The translations under genes were made by a program, and so were the position numbers. Positions 16,282 through 27,357 of a stretch of DNA of 64,000 nt are shown here, in pieces (within the stretch, counting starts at the first letter, position 1; every line of letters begins with the position of its first letter). Origin of the DNA: Sinomonas susongensis. Its GTDB lineage: Bacteria; Actinomycetota; Actinomycetes; Actinomycetales; Micrococcaceae. Under the pieces are notes generated by a model. That model was not told the origin of the DNA. It made no database searches and saw only the letters and a list, made by a program, of their open reading frames with translations. The stretch is taken from the NCBI RefSeq assembly GCF_005877005.1, contig NZ_SSNH01000001.1, forward strand, positions 558,001 through 622,000. Reading direction: 5' to 3'.

Positions 16282-16299
16282 CGTGGCAAACGTGCCACG
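16282..16299. promoter_or_regulatory. 18-bp palindrome between divergent zur and metallohydrolase genes
   Basis: CGTGGCA-AACG-TGCCACG, two perfect 7-bp arms. It sits 47 nt upstream of zur and 46 nt upstream of the rightward gene, where a repressor could control both. It does not resemble the AT-rich Zur box. Confidence 0.5.
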
Positions 16300-16344
16300 T
16301 GCACGCAGGTATTCCAGCCTAGCAAGCCTGCATAGACTGGCCGC

Positions 16345-17001
16345 ATGAAGCTCACCAAGTACACCCACGCGTGCGTCCGCTTGGACAAGGATGACCGTGC
16401 CCTGGTCATCGACCCCGGCAGCTTCTCGGAGATCGAGGATGCCCTTGCCGGCGCCGATGTGCTCCTTGTGACCCATGAGCACGCGGACCATGTGGACTTC
16501 GGCCGCGTGGGCGCGGCCCTCGAGGGCAACGCTTCGCTCTCGGCGTGGGCGCCCGCGAAGGTCGCGGGCCAACTGCGGGAGGCTGCTCCTTCCGCGGCAG
16601 ACCGGGTGCACACGGCCGAGCCCGGTCAGGAGTTCGGGGCGGCGGGCTTCCGCGTACAGACGTTCGGGAGCCAGCACGCCCTCATCCATCCCCTCGTCCC
16701 GGTGGTCGCCAACATCGGGTACGTCATCGACGGGGAGGTCTTCCATCCGGGCGATTCCTTCACGGTCCCGAGCGGCCTTGAGGTCGGGACACTCCTCGTG
16801 CCGATCCACGCACCGTGGAACAAGATCCAAGAAGTCATCGACTTCATCATCGCCGTGCGCGCCCCGCGTGCCTTCCCGATTCACAACGCGCTGATCAACG
16901 AGCGAGGTACTGGCATGGTCGAGGGTCATGCACAGCGGATCGGCAGCCTCTACGGCACGGACTACCGGCATCTCGAACCGGGCGAGTCCGTCGAGGTCTG
17001 A
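16345..17001 (+). CDS. MBL-fold metal-dependent hydrolase (UlaG-like)
   Basis: 218 residues. THEHADH (about 43-49) is the metal-binding motif of the metallo-beta-lactamase superfamily. HPGDSF and the final HNALIN supply further ligands. The overall pattern (MKLTKYTHACVRLD...LVIDPG) is that of the UlaG-like hydrolase group common in actinobacteria. The substrate is unknown. The ATG has no SD, but TAGACT lies 6 nt before it, suggesting a leaderless mRNA. It begins a run of four rightward genes (16345-19551). Confidence 0.85.
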   Translation: MKLTKYTHACVRLDKDDRALVIDPGSFSEIEDALAGADVLLVTHEHADHVDFGRVGAALEGNASLSAWAPAKVAGQLREAAPSAADRVHTAEPGQEFGAAGFRVQTFGSQHALIHPLVPVVANIGYVIDGEVFHPGDSFTVPSGLEVGTLLVPIHAPWNKIQEVIDFIIAVRAPRAFPIHNALINERGTGMVEGHAQRIGSLYGTDYRHLEPGESVEV

Positions 17002-17045
17002 GTGAATCCTTCGCGCACCCCCGCGTCCCAGTTAGGGTGAGATCG

Positions 17046-17927
17046 ATGAGCACCCAGCAGCAGGTCCTGATCACTGTCGACGAGCTCAGGCGCCGCCTCG
17101 ACGAGGACCAGCGCACGGTCCTCCTGGACGTCCGCTGGTCGCTCAACGGGCCGCCCGGACGCGAGGCGTATGCGTCGGGGCATCTCCCCGGAGCGGTCTT
17201 CGTGGACCTCGAGCACGAGCTCGCTGTCCCGGTAGAGCCCGGGAGCCCTGAAGATGCCGCGGGCGGGCGGCATCCCCTTCCGACGCCCGAGGGCTTCGAA
17301 GCGGCGGCGCGGCGATGGGGCATCGAGGACGGGGACGTCGTCGTCGCCTACGACGATTCGTCGGGCCAGTCGGCTGCCCGGGCCTGGTGGCTCCTCAGGG
17401 ACGCCGGCTTCGAGAGTGTGTACCTCCTTGACGGGGGTCTTCGCGCGTGGCGCGCTGCCGGCCTGCCGTTGAGCGAGGGCATCGAGACGCCGAGCCTTCC
17501 CGGTACCGTTCATCTCGACAGTGGAAGGCTTCCCACCATCGACGCGGATGCGGCCGCGGCCTTCCCGGGGGTACTCCTCGACGCGCGGGCTCCCGAGCGC
17601 TACCGCGGCGACGTCGAACCGGTTGATCCCCGGCCGGGCCACATCCCGGGGGCGGTGAGTGCCCCGACGGCGCGGAACCTTGCCGAAGACGGCAGCTTTC
17701 TGCCCGCCGACGAGCTCAGGCGCCGATACGCGGAGCAGGGCGTCGAGCCCGGGAGCGCGGTCGCCGTCTATTGCGGCTCGGGCGTTACCGCCGCGCACGA
17801 GATCGCGGCGCTCGCCATCGCGGGAATCGACGCCGCCCTCTATCCGGGGTCCTTCTCGCAATGGTCCAGAGACCCCTCCCGGCCCGTCGCGAGAGGGCCG
17901 GAGGATGGGATAGCTTCGACAGTATGA
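17046..17927 (+). CDS. sseA: Thiosulfate/3-mercaptopyruvate sulfurtransferase
   Basis: 293 residues with two rhodanese domains. The N-terminal domain is inactive-like (VLLDVRWSLNGPPGREAY...GHLPGAVFVDLEHEL). The C-terminal domain carries the active loop YCGSGVTA with the catalytic Cys near 243. It transfers sulfane sulfur from thiosulfate or mercaptopyruvate to thiol acceptors. The ATG at 17046 follows TAGGGT by 7 nt and also has an AGGGTGAG SD-like stretch. Its TGA overlaps the ATG of the next gene (ATGA). Confidence 0.9.
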   Translation: MSTQQQVLITVDELRRRLDEDQRTVLLDVRWSLNGPPGREAYASGHLPGAVFVDLEHELAVPVEPGSPEDAAGGRHPLPTPEGFEAAARRWGIEDGDVVVAYDDSSGQSAARAWWLLRDAGFESVYLLDGGLRAWRAAGLPLSEGIETPSLPGTVHLDSGRLPTIDADAAAAFPGVLLDARAPERYRGDVEPVDPRPGHIPGAVSAPTARNLAEDGSFLPADELRRRYAEQGVEPGSAVAVYCGSGVTAAHEIAALAIAGIDAALYPGSFSQWSRDPSRPVARGPEDGIASTV

Positions 17928-19126
17928 GCCCCGGACGCCCTGTCATGCCCAGCGCGGAGAAGGTCCGGCGTACGCTGGCCGACCAACGCGGCGGGTCGCC
18001 GTCGACCGATCGGCGCGAAGCGGCAGCGTACGGTGCGACGTCTTCCCGGAGTGGTCTGGTGCCGCTCGTGATCGAGCGGCGGGAGCCCAAGCCCGACGAC
18101 GTGGAAATCGACATCGAGTTCTGCGGCCTGTGCCATTCCGACGTGCACGCGACGCGCGGCGAATGGGGGGAGCGCCCTTGGCCGCTCGTTCCGGGGCACG
18201 AGATCGTGGGCCGCGTGCGTCGGGTGGGAGCGGACGTCCAGTCGTTCGCCGCGGGGGACAGGGTCGGGGTCGGCTGCATGGTCGATTCCTGCGGTGAGTG
18301 CGAGAACTGCCTCGACGGGGTCGAGCAGTTCTGCGACCGCGGCAGCGTCCTCACGTATGGCTCCGTCGACGCGCGCAATGGCGGCGGGATCACGCAGGGC
18401 GGCTACTCGCAGCGGATAGTCGTCACCGAGAGGTTCGTGGTGCGCGTCCCCGAGGCGCTGGACCCGGCCGCTGCGGCGCCCCTCCTGTGCGCCGGGATCA
18501 CGACGTATTCCCCCCTGCGCTACTTCGGTCTCGAACCCGGCGAAAGGGTGGGCGTCGCAGGGCTCGGCGGCCTCGGGCACCTGGCCGTCAGACTCGCCAA
18601 GGCAATGGGCGCGGAGGTGACGGTCTTCACGCGCTCCGGCGCGAAGGCCGAGGCCGCCCGCGGTCTGGGGGCCGACGACGTCGTCGTGACCTCCGATCCA
18701 GCGGCGCTCGCCGCCGCCGAGCGCACGCTCGACCTCGTCATCGACACCGTCGCCGCGCCGCACGACGTCAACGCCTACCTGCGGACTCTCCGGCTCGACG
18801 GCGCGCTCTTCCAGCTGAGCCTTCCCTCGGGGACCATGGCGCCCGTCGATCCGGGGCTGCTCATCCGCCGGCGCCTCTCCTACGCTGGCTCCCTCATCGG
18901 CGGGATCGCGGAGACGCAGGAGATGCTGGAGTTCTGCGCCGAGCACGGGGTCACAGCGGACATCGAGCTCGTCTCGGCCGACGGGCTCAACACCGCCTTC
19001 GATCGCATGGTCGCGGGCGACGTCGCCTACAGGTTCGTCCTGGATGTTGCGACCCTCGGCACAGCGGTCAGAGAGACGACGGGTTCTACGGAGGCCTCGA
19101 CCGAGGCCGAGGAAAGGCAGGCATGA
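17924..19126 (+). CDS. Zinc-dependent alcohol dehydrogenase (CAD/YahK-like)
   Basis: 400 residues of the medium-chain dehydrogenase family. The catalytic zinc ligands are in FCGLCHSDVH (about 68) and GHE (about 91). The structural zinc loop CGECENCLDGVEQFC is at about 122-137, and the nucleotide-binding GLGGLGHLAVRLAK follows. It is closest in style to NADP-dependent cinnamyl-alcohol/aldehyde reductases. The N terminus is about 35 residues longer than usual before EAAAYGATS. No alternative start lies closer than the ATG at 17945, so either the extension is real or the start is atypical. The TGA overlaps the ATG of the HIT gene. Confidence 0.88.
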   Translation: MSPGRPVMPSAEKVRRTLADQRGGSPSTDRREAAAYGATSSRSGLVPLVIERREPKPDDVEIDIEFCGLCHSDVHATRGEWGERPWPLVPGHEIVGRVRRVGADVQSFAAGDRVGVGCMVDSCGECENCLDGVEQFCDRGSVLTYGSVDARNGGGITQGGYSQRIVVTERFVVRVPEALDPAAAAPLLCAGITTYSPLRYFGLEPGERVGVAGLGGLGHLAVRLAKAMGAEVTVFTRSGAKAEAARGLGADDVVVTSDPAALAAAERTLDLVIDTVAAPHDVNAYLRTLRLDGALFQLSLPSGTMAPVDPGLLIRRRLSYAGSLIGGIAETQEMLEFCAEHGVTADIELVSADGLNTAFDRMVAGDVAYRFVLDVATLGTAVRETTGSTEASTEAEERQA

Positions 19127-19551
19127 GCACAGTCTTCACGCGAATCATCGAGGGAGAGATCCCCGGGCGCTTCGTCTGGAACGACGACGATGTCGTCGCG
19201 TTCCTGAGCATCGGCCCACTCGCGGACGGGCACACGCTCGTCGTGCCCCGGGAGGAGGTGGACCGTTGGACTGACGCGTCACCGGACCTTCTCACGAAGG
19301 TGATGCTCGTGGCGCAGAGGATCGGGCAGGCTCAGGTCGATGCCTTCGAGGTCGAGCGCGCGGGCATGATCATCGCCGGCTTCGAGGTCCACCACCTGCA
19401 TGTCCACGTCTGGCCCGCTACTTCCGAGGCCGAATTCAACTTCCAGCGGTCACAGCACGACCCCGACCCGGCCGCCATGGACGCGGCCGCGGAGCGGCTC
19501 CGCCGGGCCCTCCGCGACGCAGGCCACGGCCAGTTCGTCCCGGAGTCCTAG
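19123..19551 (+). CDS. HIT family hydrolase
   Basis: 142 residues. The histidine triad HHLHVHVW (about 90-97) is the nucleotide-hydrolase active site, and the N terminus (VFTRIIEGEIPGRFVWNDDDVVAFL) is typical of HINT/HIT proteins acting on nucleoside phosphoramidates. The ATG overlaps the dehydrogenase stop (ATGA) and has a GAGGAAAGG SD. It is the last gene of the run, convergent with hrpA 16 nt away, with no obvious terminator between. Confidence 0.92.
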   Translation: MSTVFTRIIEGEIPGRFVWNDDDVVAFLSIGPLADGHTLVVPREEVDRWTDASPDLLTKVMLVAQRIGQAQVDAFEVERAGMIIAGFEVHHLHVHVWPATSEAEFNFQRSQHDPDPAAMDAAAERLRRALRDAGHGQFVPES

Positions 19552-19567
19552 GCCGCCCGGCTCGGCC

Positions 19568-23719
<4,152 letters not shown>

Positions 23720-23796
23720 GGCTGATCCAGTCTAGTTGGCCCTTCCAAATTCCTAGGCTTCTACGCTGGCGCCCACTCGAGCTGCGCGAGGCTGGT

Positions 23797-24103
23797 TCAC
23801 CAGACGGCATCGCCTCGCAGCACAACGTCGCTTCCGCCGTCGACGTAAATGATCTGCCCGCACACGTGCGTGTTCTCCTCGCCGCCGAGCCACGCGTCCG
23901 CTGCTGAGAGCAGGCCGACGAGTTCTTCATCGCTCGGCATGAGGGCTGCCATCGACGAGACCAGGACTGCCCGCGGCGAGGGAGAGCCGAGCAGAAGCGG
24001 GCGGAGCCCGTCGAGTCTTGCGACGGTGCCGAAGAAGTTCACTGCCACGGTGGTCGAGGTCGGGGCGGCAAGGCCCGCGACGGCGAAGACGGCGTCGATC
24101 GTG
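23797..24103 (-). pseudogene. Remnant of a short-chain dehydrogenase (SDR)
   Basis: The frame reads VNFFGTVARLDGLRPLLL and AVLVSSMAAL, the middle of an SDR fold, then jumps to EENTHVCGQIIYVDGGSDVVLRGD, the C-terminal SDR signature of 3-alpha-hydroxysteroid-dehydrogenase-like enzymes. The N-terminal Gly-rich NAD site is missing upstream, where the frame meets a TAA, and the YxxxK catalytic segment has been deleted internally. It is therefore not a functional SDR. It marks the left edge of the accessory patch. Confidence 0.75.
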
Positions 24104-24382
24104 ACATGAGTCCTCCCATCCTTGTTTCTTTACGAGGTGGATGCTTGTGGGCTGGATTCCGCCGACGGGGCGGCATCGCCCACAGCCCCAGAGTCGCTCT
24201 TAGCGGGGATTTGGTTCAGAGGCGTAGGTCCCGGAATGCGGCTAACCACCGGCAGACCAAGGAACAGCTTGTATTTGTAGTGGCAGATGCTTGTATTTTC
24301 GACAACTTGAATTTGACAGCGGCGGTCCGATCGCATCACGATCTATCTGACAAGCACCAGAGCGAATCAATGGGGGACACGA
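24104..24382 (+). other. Gene-free, less GC-rich stretch with a possible promoter
   Basis: No convincing gene. A TTGACA (24313-24318) with CACGAT 18 nt later (24337-24342) is the best promoter candidate for the downstream small protein/ABC unit. T-rich words (ttgtatttg, ttgtattttc) are unlike the flanking DNA. Confidence 0.35.
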
Positions 24383-24694
24383 ATGGTGTCAGCAGCAAGA
24401 GCCTCTAATCCAGTCCGAACCCGGGCTATTGCCGCCGCTTTGGCCGCGGCTGTCCTTCTTTCGACGCCTACTGCTGGACGACTTACCTCTGGAATTCGAT
24501 AGTCAGTGCCGTTAGGTCGGGGTGGTCGTCCTTCGTCGGCTGGTGGAACGGTCTGAACGGCTGGGTGCGCGGTGTATTTAGCTGGTTCGCCAAGAATTTC
24601 GACGGGCATCTTTGATGCAGCGCTGGGTGTGCTGATTCTTGCGTTTCTCGCCGTCTGGCTCAAGAGGGCGAAATGGAAGGAGGTGTCCCGATGA
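24383..24694 (+). pseudogene. Small signal-peptide/Trp-rich/TM protein, interrupted by two frameshifts
   Basis: Three segments make sense only in alternating phases. (1) From the ATG at 24383 (GGGGGA upstream): a signal peptide MVSAARASNPVRTRAIAAAL continuing AAAVLLSTPTA, in a frame that ends at TAG 24500. (2) A different phase, about 24469-24600: a Trp-rich amphipathic stretch (WTTYLWNSIVSAVRSG, then WSSFVGWWNGLNGWVRGVFSW). (3) The first phase again from about 24602: a TM helix LGVLILAFLAVWLK with a basic tail, ending at TGA 24692-24694, which overlaps the ABC ATPase start (ATGA). Joined, they would give about 100 residues with type I membrane topology. It could be a decayed gene, assembly errors, or separate mini-ORFs (for example from GTG 24572). 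Function unknown. Confidence 0.5.
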
Positions 24695-25629
24695 AACTCG
24701 AGGTCGAAGACATATCCAAGTCCTACGGGCGGATTCAAGTCTTGAGCCACGTGAGCTTCTCGTGCGACGCGGGAACGATCATGGGTTACATCGGGCCAAA
24801 TGGCTCGGGAAAATCCACCACTCTCAAGGTGATCGCCGGCCTTGTACGCCCCGATGCGGGCCGTGTTCTCATCGATGGCCAGCCCTATCGGTCGCTCGAG
24901 AATCCGGGCCGGAAGGTTGGCTTTCTTCTGGACCCGGGAGCGCACCATCCAGGAAGATCCGTGCGAGAGACGGTCACGCTCGCGGCCATGATGATGCGTC
25001 TCCGTAGAAGCCGAGTGGATGCGGTGTTGACTGAAGTCGGCCTTGCATCTGTGCCGGCGCGGAAGGTAGGCGCCCTCTCCCTTGGGATGCGTCAGCGCAT
25101 GAGCCTCGCCATTGCGCTCCTCGGAGAGCCCGAGGTTCTGGTTCTGGACGAACCGGCAAACGGCTTGGATGTCGAGGGAATGACGTGGCTCAAGAGGCTG
25201 CTGCGTTCGCTTGGGGACAAAGGCACGGCAGTCGTCGTCTCAAGCCACCTGCTGAACGAATTGGAGACCTACGTCGACAGAGCGGTCATCCTCGATCGCG
25301 GCCGTGTGGTGTCAGATCAGATCATGCGGCGCGGGGCCGTGAGCGAGTGGACCTTTGTCAGCGGCCCTGATTTGGATGAGATCGAAAAGGTTCTTGTTGC
25401 CGAGGGATTCGAGCACCGTCGAGGGGACGAGCCATCCGCTGGTCCAGGATTTCGGGTTCGCCGTACGGCGAACGAAATTGGCGAGGCAATGTGGTCGCGC
25501 CGAGTCAGAGTGAACCATCTCGGCCCAGCTGCAGCAGTGACGCTTGAGGCTCAGTACGGCGCGGTCACGTCACCACAATTCAGGGCCGGTTCCATTGAGC
25601 ACACCATCGGCGACGGGAAGGAAACCTAA
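24691..25629 (+). CDS. ABC transporter ATP-binding protein (BcrA-like)
   Basis: 312 residues. Walker A is GPNGSGKST, the signature is LSLGMRQRM, Walker B is VLVLDEPANGLD, and the switch His is in SSHLLNELE. The ~100-residue C-terminal extension is typical of bacitracin/lantibiotic-export ATPases (CcmA/BcrA group). I chose the ATG at 24691 over 24673 because AAGGAGGTG sits 5 nt before it and because it overlaps the stop of the preceding small protein frame. It forms a complex with the permease encoded next. The substrate is unknown. Confidence 0.9.
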   Translation: MKLEVEDISKSYGRIQVLSHVSFSCDAGTIMGYIGPNGSGKSTTLKVIAGLVRPDAGRVLIDGQPYRSLENPGRKVGFLLDPGAHHPGRSVRETVTLAAMMMRLRRSRVDAVLTEVGLASVPARKVGALSLGMRQRMSLAIALLGEPEVLVLDEPANGLDVEGMTWLKRLLRSLGDKGTAVVVSSHLLNELETYVDRAVILDRGRVVSDQIMRRGAVSEWTFVSGPDLDEIEKVLVAEGFEHRRGDEPSAGPGFRVRRTANEIGEAMWSRRVRVNHLGPAAAVTLEAQYGAVTSPQFRAGSIEHTIGDGKET

Positions 25630-25630
25630 G

Positions 25631-26368
25631 ATGGCAGCCTTCCTTTCGGGGCCCCTTGCCGTTGCTGTTCGGGTGGAGTCACGGAAGCTCGTGGACACTC
25701 GGAGTGCACGCTGGCTCCTCGTGGCGATGATTCTCGTCGGCCTGACGGTGATCACTCTCGCGGCGGGACTGGCTGTCGAAAGAGGCGGCGTCTTGGAAGT
25801 GTCCCTCCTCTTGATGGGATTGGCACTTCCAGGAGCCATCGTCGCGCCCCTGCTTGCTATCCTTTCGGTGACTTCGGACTGGCAGCACAAGGACGTGATG
25901 ACTTTCTACGTTCTGCAGCCGAGGCGGCTCGTGATCTTGGGCGCGAAGTACATCGCGGTCACACTTTTTGCGACGGCGGTCATGGCGGCAATCTGCCTCC
26001 TGGCGGTGCTCGTCGCGGTGGTGCTCGCGGGATCCTCCAGCCTCGAGGTTACCTACGCGGGCCTCGGGCAGGGGCTCTGGTACGCCGCCTGCGCCGTTCT
26101 GATTGGTTCGATCTCGGGCGCCGCAGTCGCTTCAGCCCTTATGTCAACGCCCTTGGCCGTTGTGGTCGTCCTGATCCAGTCCACAGTCGCCGATCTCTTG
26201 ATCGGGTTGGTCCCCAATATCCCGACGTCGTATGTGCAGTCTTCAACGTTTTCCAATTTCCTCAGCGAAGGCGGCGAGGTTCTTCCCGCCCTGAGCTCGG
26301 CGATGATCTGGATTCTGGTGCCGGCAGCAGTTGGAGCATGGCGGCACAGGCGGAGGGACGTGAATTAG
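25631..26368 (+). CDS. ABC transporter permease, six TM helices
   Basis: 245 residues, very hydrophobic, with about six TM segments (WLLVAMILVGLTVITLAAGL, VSLLLMGLALPGAIVAPLLA, IAVTLFATAVMAAICLLAVL and others). It resembles ABC-2 type permeases of the BcrB kind. The segment SDWQHKDVMTFYVLQPRR between helices is the usual cytoplasmic coupling region. The ATG at 25631 has a GGAAGGAAA SD and follows the ATPase stop at once. There is no catalytic motif, and its role depends on the ATPase partner. Confidence 0.85.
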   Translation: MAAFLSGPLAVAVRVESRKLVDTRSARWLLVAMILVGLTVITLAAGLAVERGGVLEVSLLLMGLALPGAIVAPLLAILSVTSDWQHKDVMTFYVLQPRRLVILGAKYIAVTLFATAVMAAICLLAVLVAVVLAGSSSLEVTYAGLGQGLWYAACAVLIGSISGAAVASALMSTPLAVVVVLIQSTVADLLIGLVPNIPTSYVQSSTFSNFLSEGGEVLPALSSAMIWILVPAAVGAWRHRRRDVN

Positions 26369-26403
26369 GCAGGAGGTTGGCTGGGACATGACGAGAGGGT
26401 GTT

Positions 26404-26802
26404 ATGGATAGAACACAAGCGAAAGAACTTGCCTCGGCACTGCGCAAACGTGGCGTCGGCGAGTCCGCGCTTCCGGGCTTGCTCGCGAAGGCAGACGAGA
26501 TTTCAGTGGAGCAAGGCGATCGCTTCCGGCCCTGTCTCTTCGCCGAGCAGGTCCCGCGTTCGAAGCATCAGTCAACAGGAAAGATGCTTGGGAACCTTGC
26601 GGCGTATTTCGCAATCCTCGCCCTCGGCGTGCCTCTCGCAGTCAAGCTGCTGACGGGGGCGTCCTTGGGGCTGCGCGGACAACTCGCCTATCTGTGGTGC
26701 GTGATGGTGATCCTGCTCGCGCTGGTCCTCACGGCCGCGAGCCTGGACCGAAGGCTGCCTGCGGGATGGAAGCCGCAAGGCGATCCAGAGCGTAAGGCGT
26801 GA
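26404..26802 (+). CDS. Small membrane protein with N-terminal helical domain
   Basis: 132 residues, not assigned to a family with certainty. Residues 1-55 are soluble and helical (ELASALRKRGVGESALPGLLAKAD), resembling the start of HAAS-type signalling domains that accompany PadR/ABC operons. Two TM helices follow (AAYFAILALGVPLAVKLL and AYLWCVMVILLALVLTAASL), then a short basic tail. The ATG at 26404 has a GAGAGGGTG SD. It lies 35 nt after the permease and is probably the last gene of the ABC operon, perhaps an accessory or immunity subunit. Confidence 0.6.
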   Translation: MDRTQAKELASALRKRGVGESALPGLLAKADEISVEQGDRFRPCLFAEQVPRSKHQSTGKMLGNLAAYFAILALGVPLAVKLLTGASLGLRGQLAYLWCVMVILLALVLTAASLDRRLPAGWKPQGDPERKA

Positions 26803-26842
26803 ACACGGCCTCGCCGAAGTCGTTGCCTCTCATTGCCAAGAA

Positions 26843-26869
26843 GGCCCCGCCGACCGAGTCGGCGGGGCC
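26843..26869. terminator. Terminator hairpin between the ABC operon and tRNA-Arg
   Basis: A perfect 12-bp stem, GGCCCCGCCGAC (26843-26854) with 26858-26869, and a CGA loop. On the minus strand it is followed by TTCTTGG. It lies 5 nt downstream of the tRNA CCA end and 40 nt beyond the rightward small gene, so it can serve both. Confidence 0.85.
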
Positions 26870-26874
26870 ATTCG

Positions 26875-26950
26875 TGGTGCCCTCGATAGGATTCGAACCT
26901 ACGGCCTTCTGCTCCGGAGGCAGACGCTCTATCCCCTGAGCTACGAGGGC
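26875..26950 (-). tRNA. tRNA-Arg (anticodon CCG)
   Basis: The minus strand reads GCCCTCGTAGCTCAGGGGAT at the 5' end. The anticodon stem is TCTGC/GCAGA with loop CTCCGGA (anticodon CCG), and GGTTCGAATCC forms the T arm. The 7-bp acceptor stem GCCCTCG/CGAGGGC is perfect. The discriminator is A, and CCA is encoded in the DNA (26877-26875). It reads CGG arginine codons. Confidence 0.97.
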
Positions 26951-27058
26951 CCGTTCCTGGGAACTCATCGAGCTTATCAGGTGCCCACCCCAGCCGTGCA
27001 AACCGGCCGGAGGGCAAAGCGCTACGCCGTCGTGAGGGCCGGCTGCCTGCCGAGGAGC

Positions 27059-27301
27059 CTACTCGAGGTAGTTCTCGACGACCTCGGGGGAGCGGGGAGC
27101 TGCCTCCTTCGGGTTCTCGCCGTACTGCCGCTTGGCGCGGCGCTGCCGCAGGAGGTCCCAGCACTGGTCGAGCTCGGCCTCGACGGAGGTCAGTCGCCGG
27201 TGCTCTTCGTCTTCGGAGATCTTGCCGTCGGCGAGCGCCGAGCGCAGGCCGTGCTCTTCCTCGATGAGTTCCTTGATGCGGCTCTGGATGTCCTGGTCCA
27301 T
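27059..27301 (-). CDS. DUF2630 family protein
   Basis: 80 residues, acidic and helical (MDQDIQSRIKELIEEEHGLR, ISEDEEHRRLTSVEAELDQCWDLLRQRRAKRQYG). This is the full pattern of the small actinobacterial DUF2630 family. No TM or catalytic motif is present and its function is unknown. The ATG at 27301 is placed 5 nt after GGAAGGAG. The GTG two codons earlier would leave no spacing. It stands alone 56 nt after the electron-transfer module. Confidence 0.85.
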   Translation of the reverse strand: MDQDIQSRIKELIEEEHGLRSALADGKISEDEEHRRLTSVEAELDQCWDLLRQRRAKRQYGENPKEAAPRSPEVVENYLE

Positions 27302-27357
27302 GTTCACTCCTTCCGGAAGGGATTTCCGGTGGTCAGCCTACGCCGACCGCCCGCTCG

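Noticed and set aside
16282-16299. Zur box.
   Set aside because: The palindrome is GC-rich and lacks the TGA-AAT-ATT-TCA shape of actinobacterial Zur sites.
24106-24408. A 100-codon frame in the accessory patch.
   Set aside because: No SD, no domain, no hydrophobic pattern. It overlaps the better supported signal-peptide start at 24383.
26875-26950. Attachment-site duplication of the tRNA-Arg 3' end.
   Set aside because: No second copy of its T-arm/acceptor sequence was found in the adjacent accessory patch.
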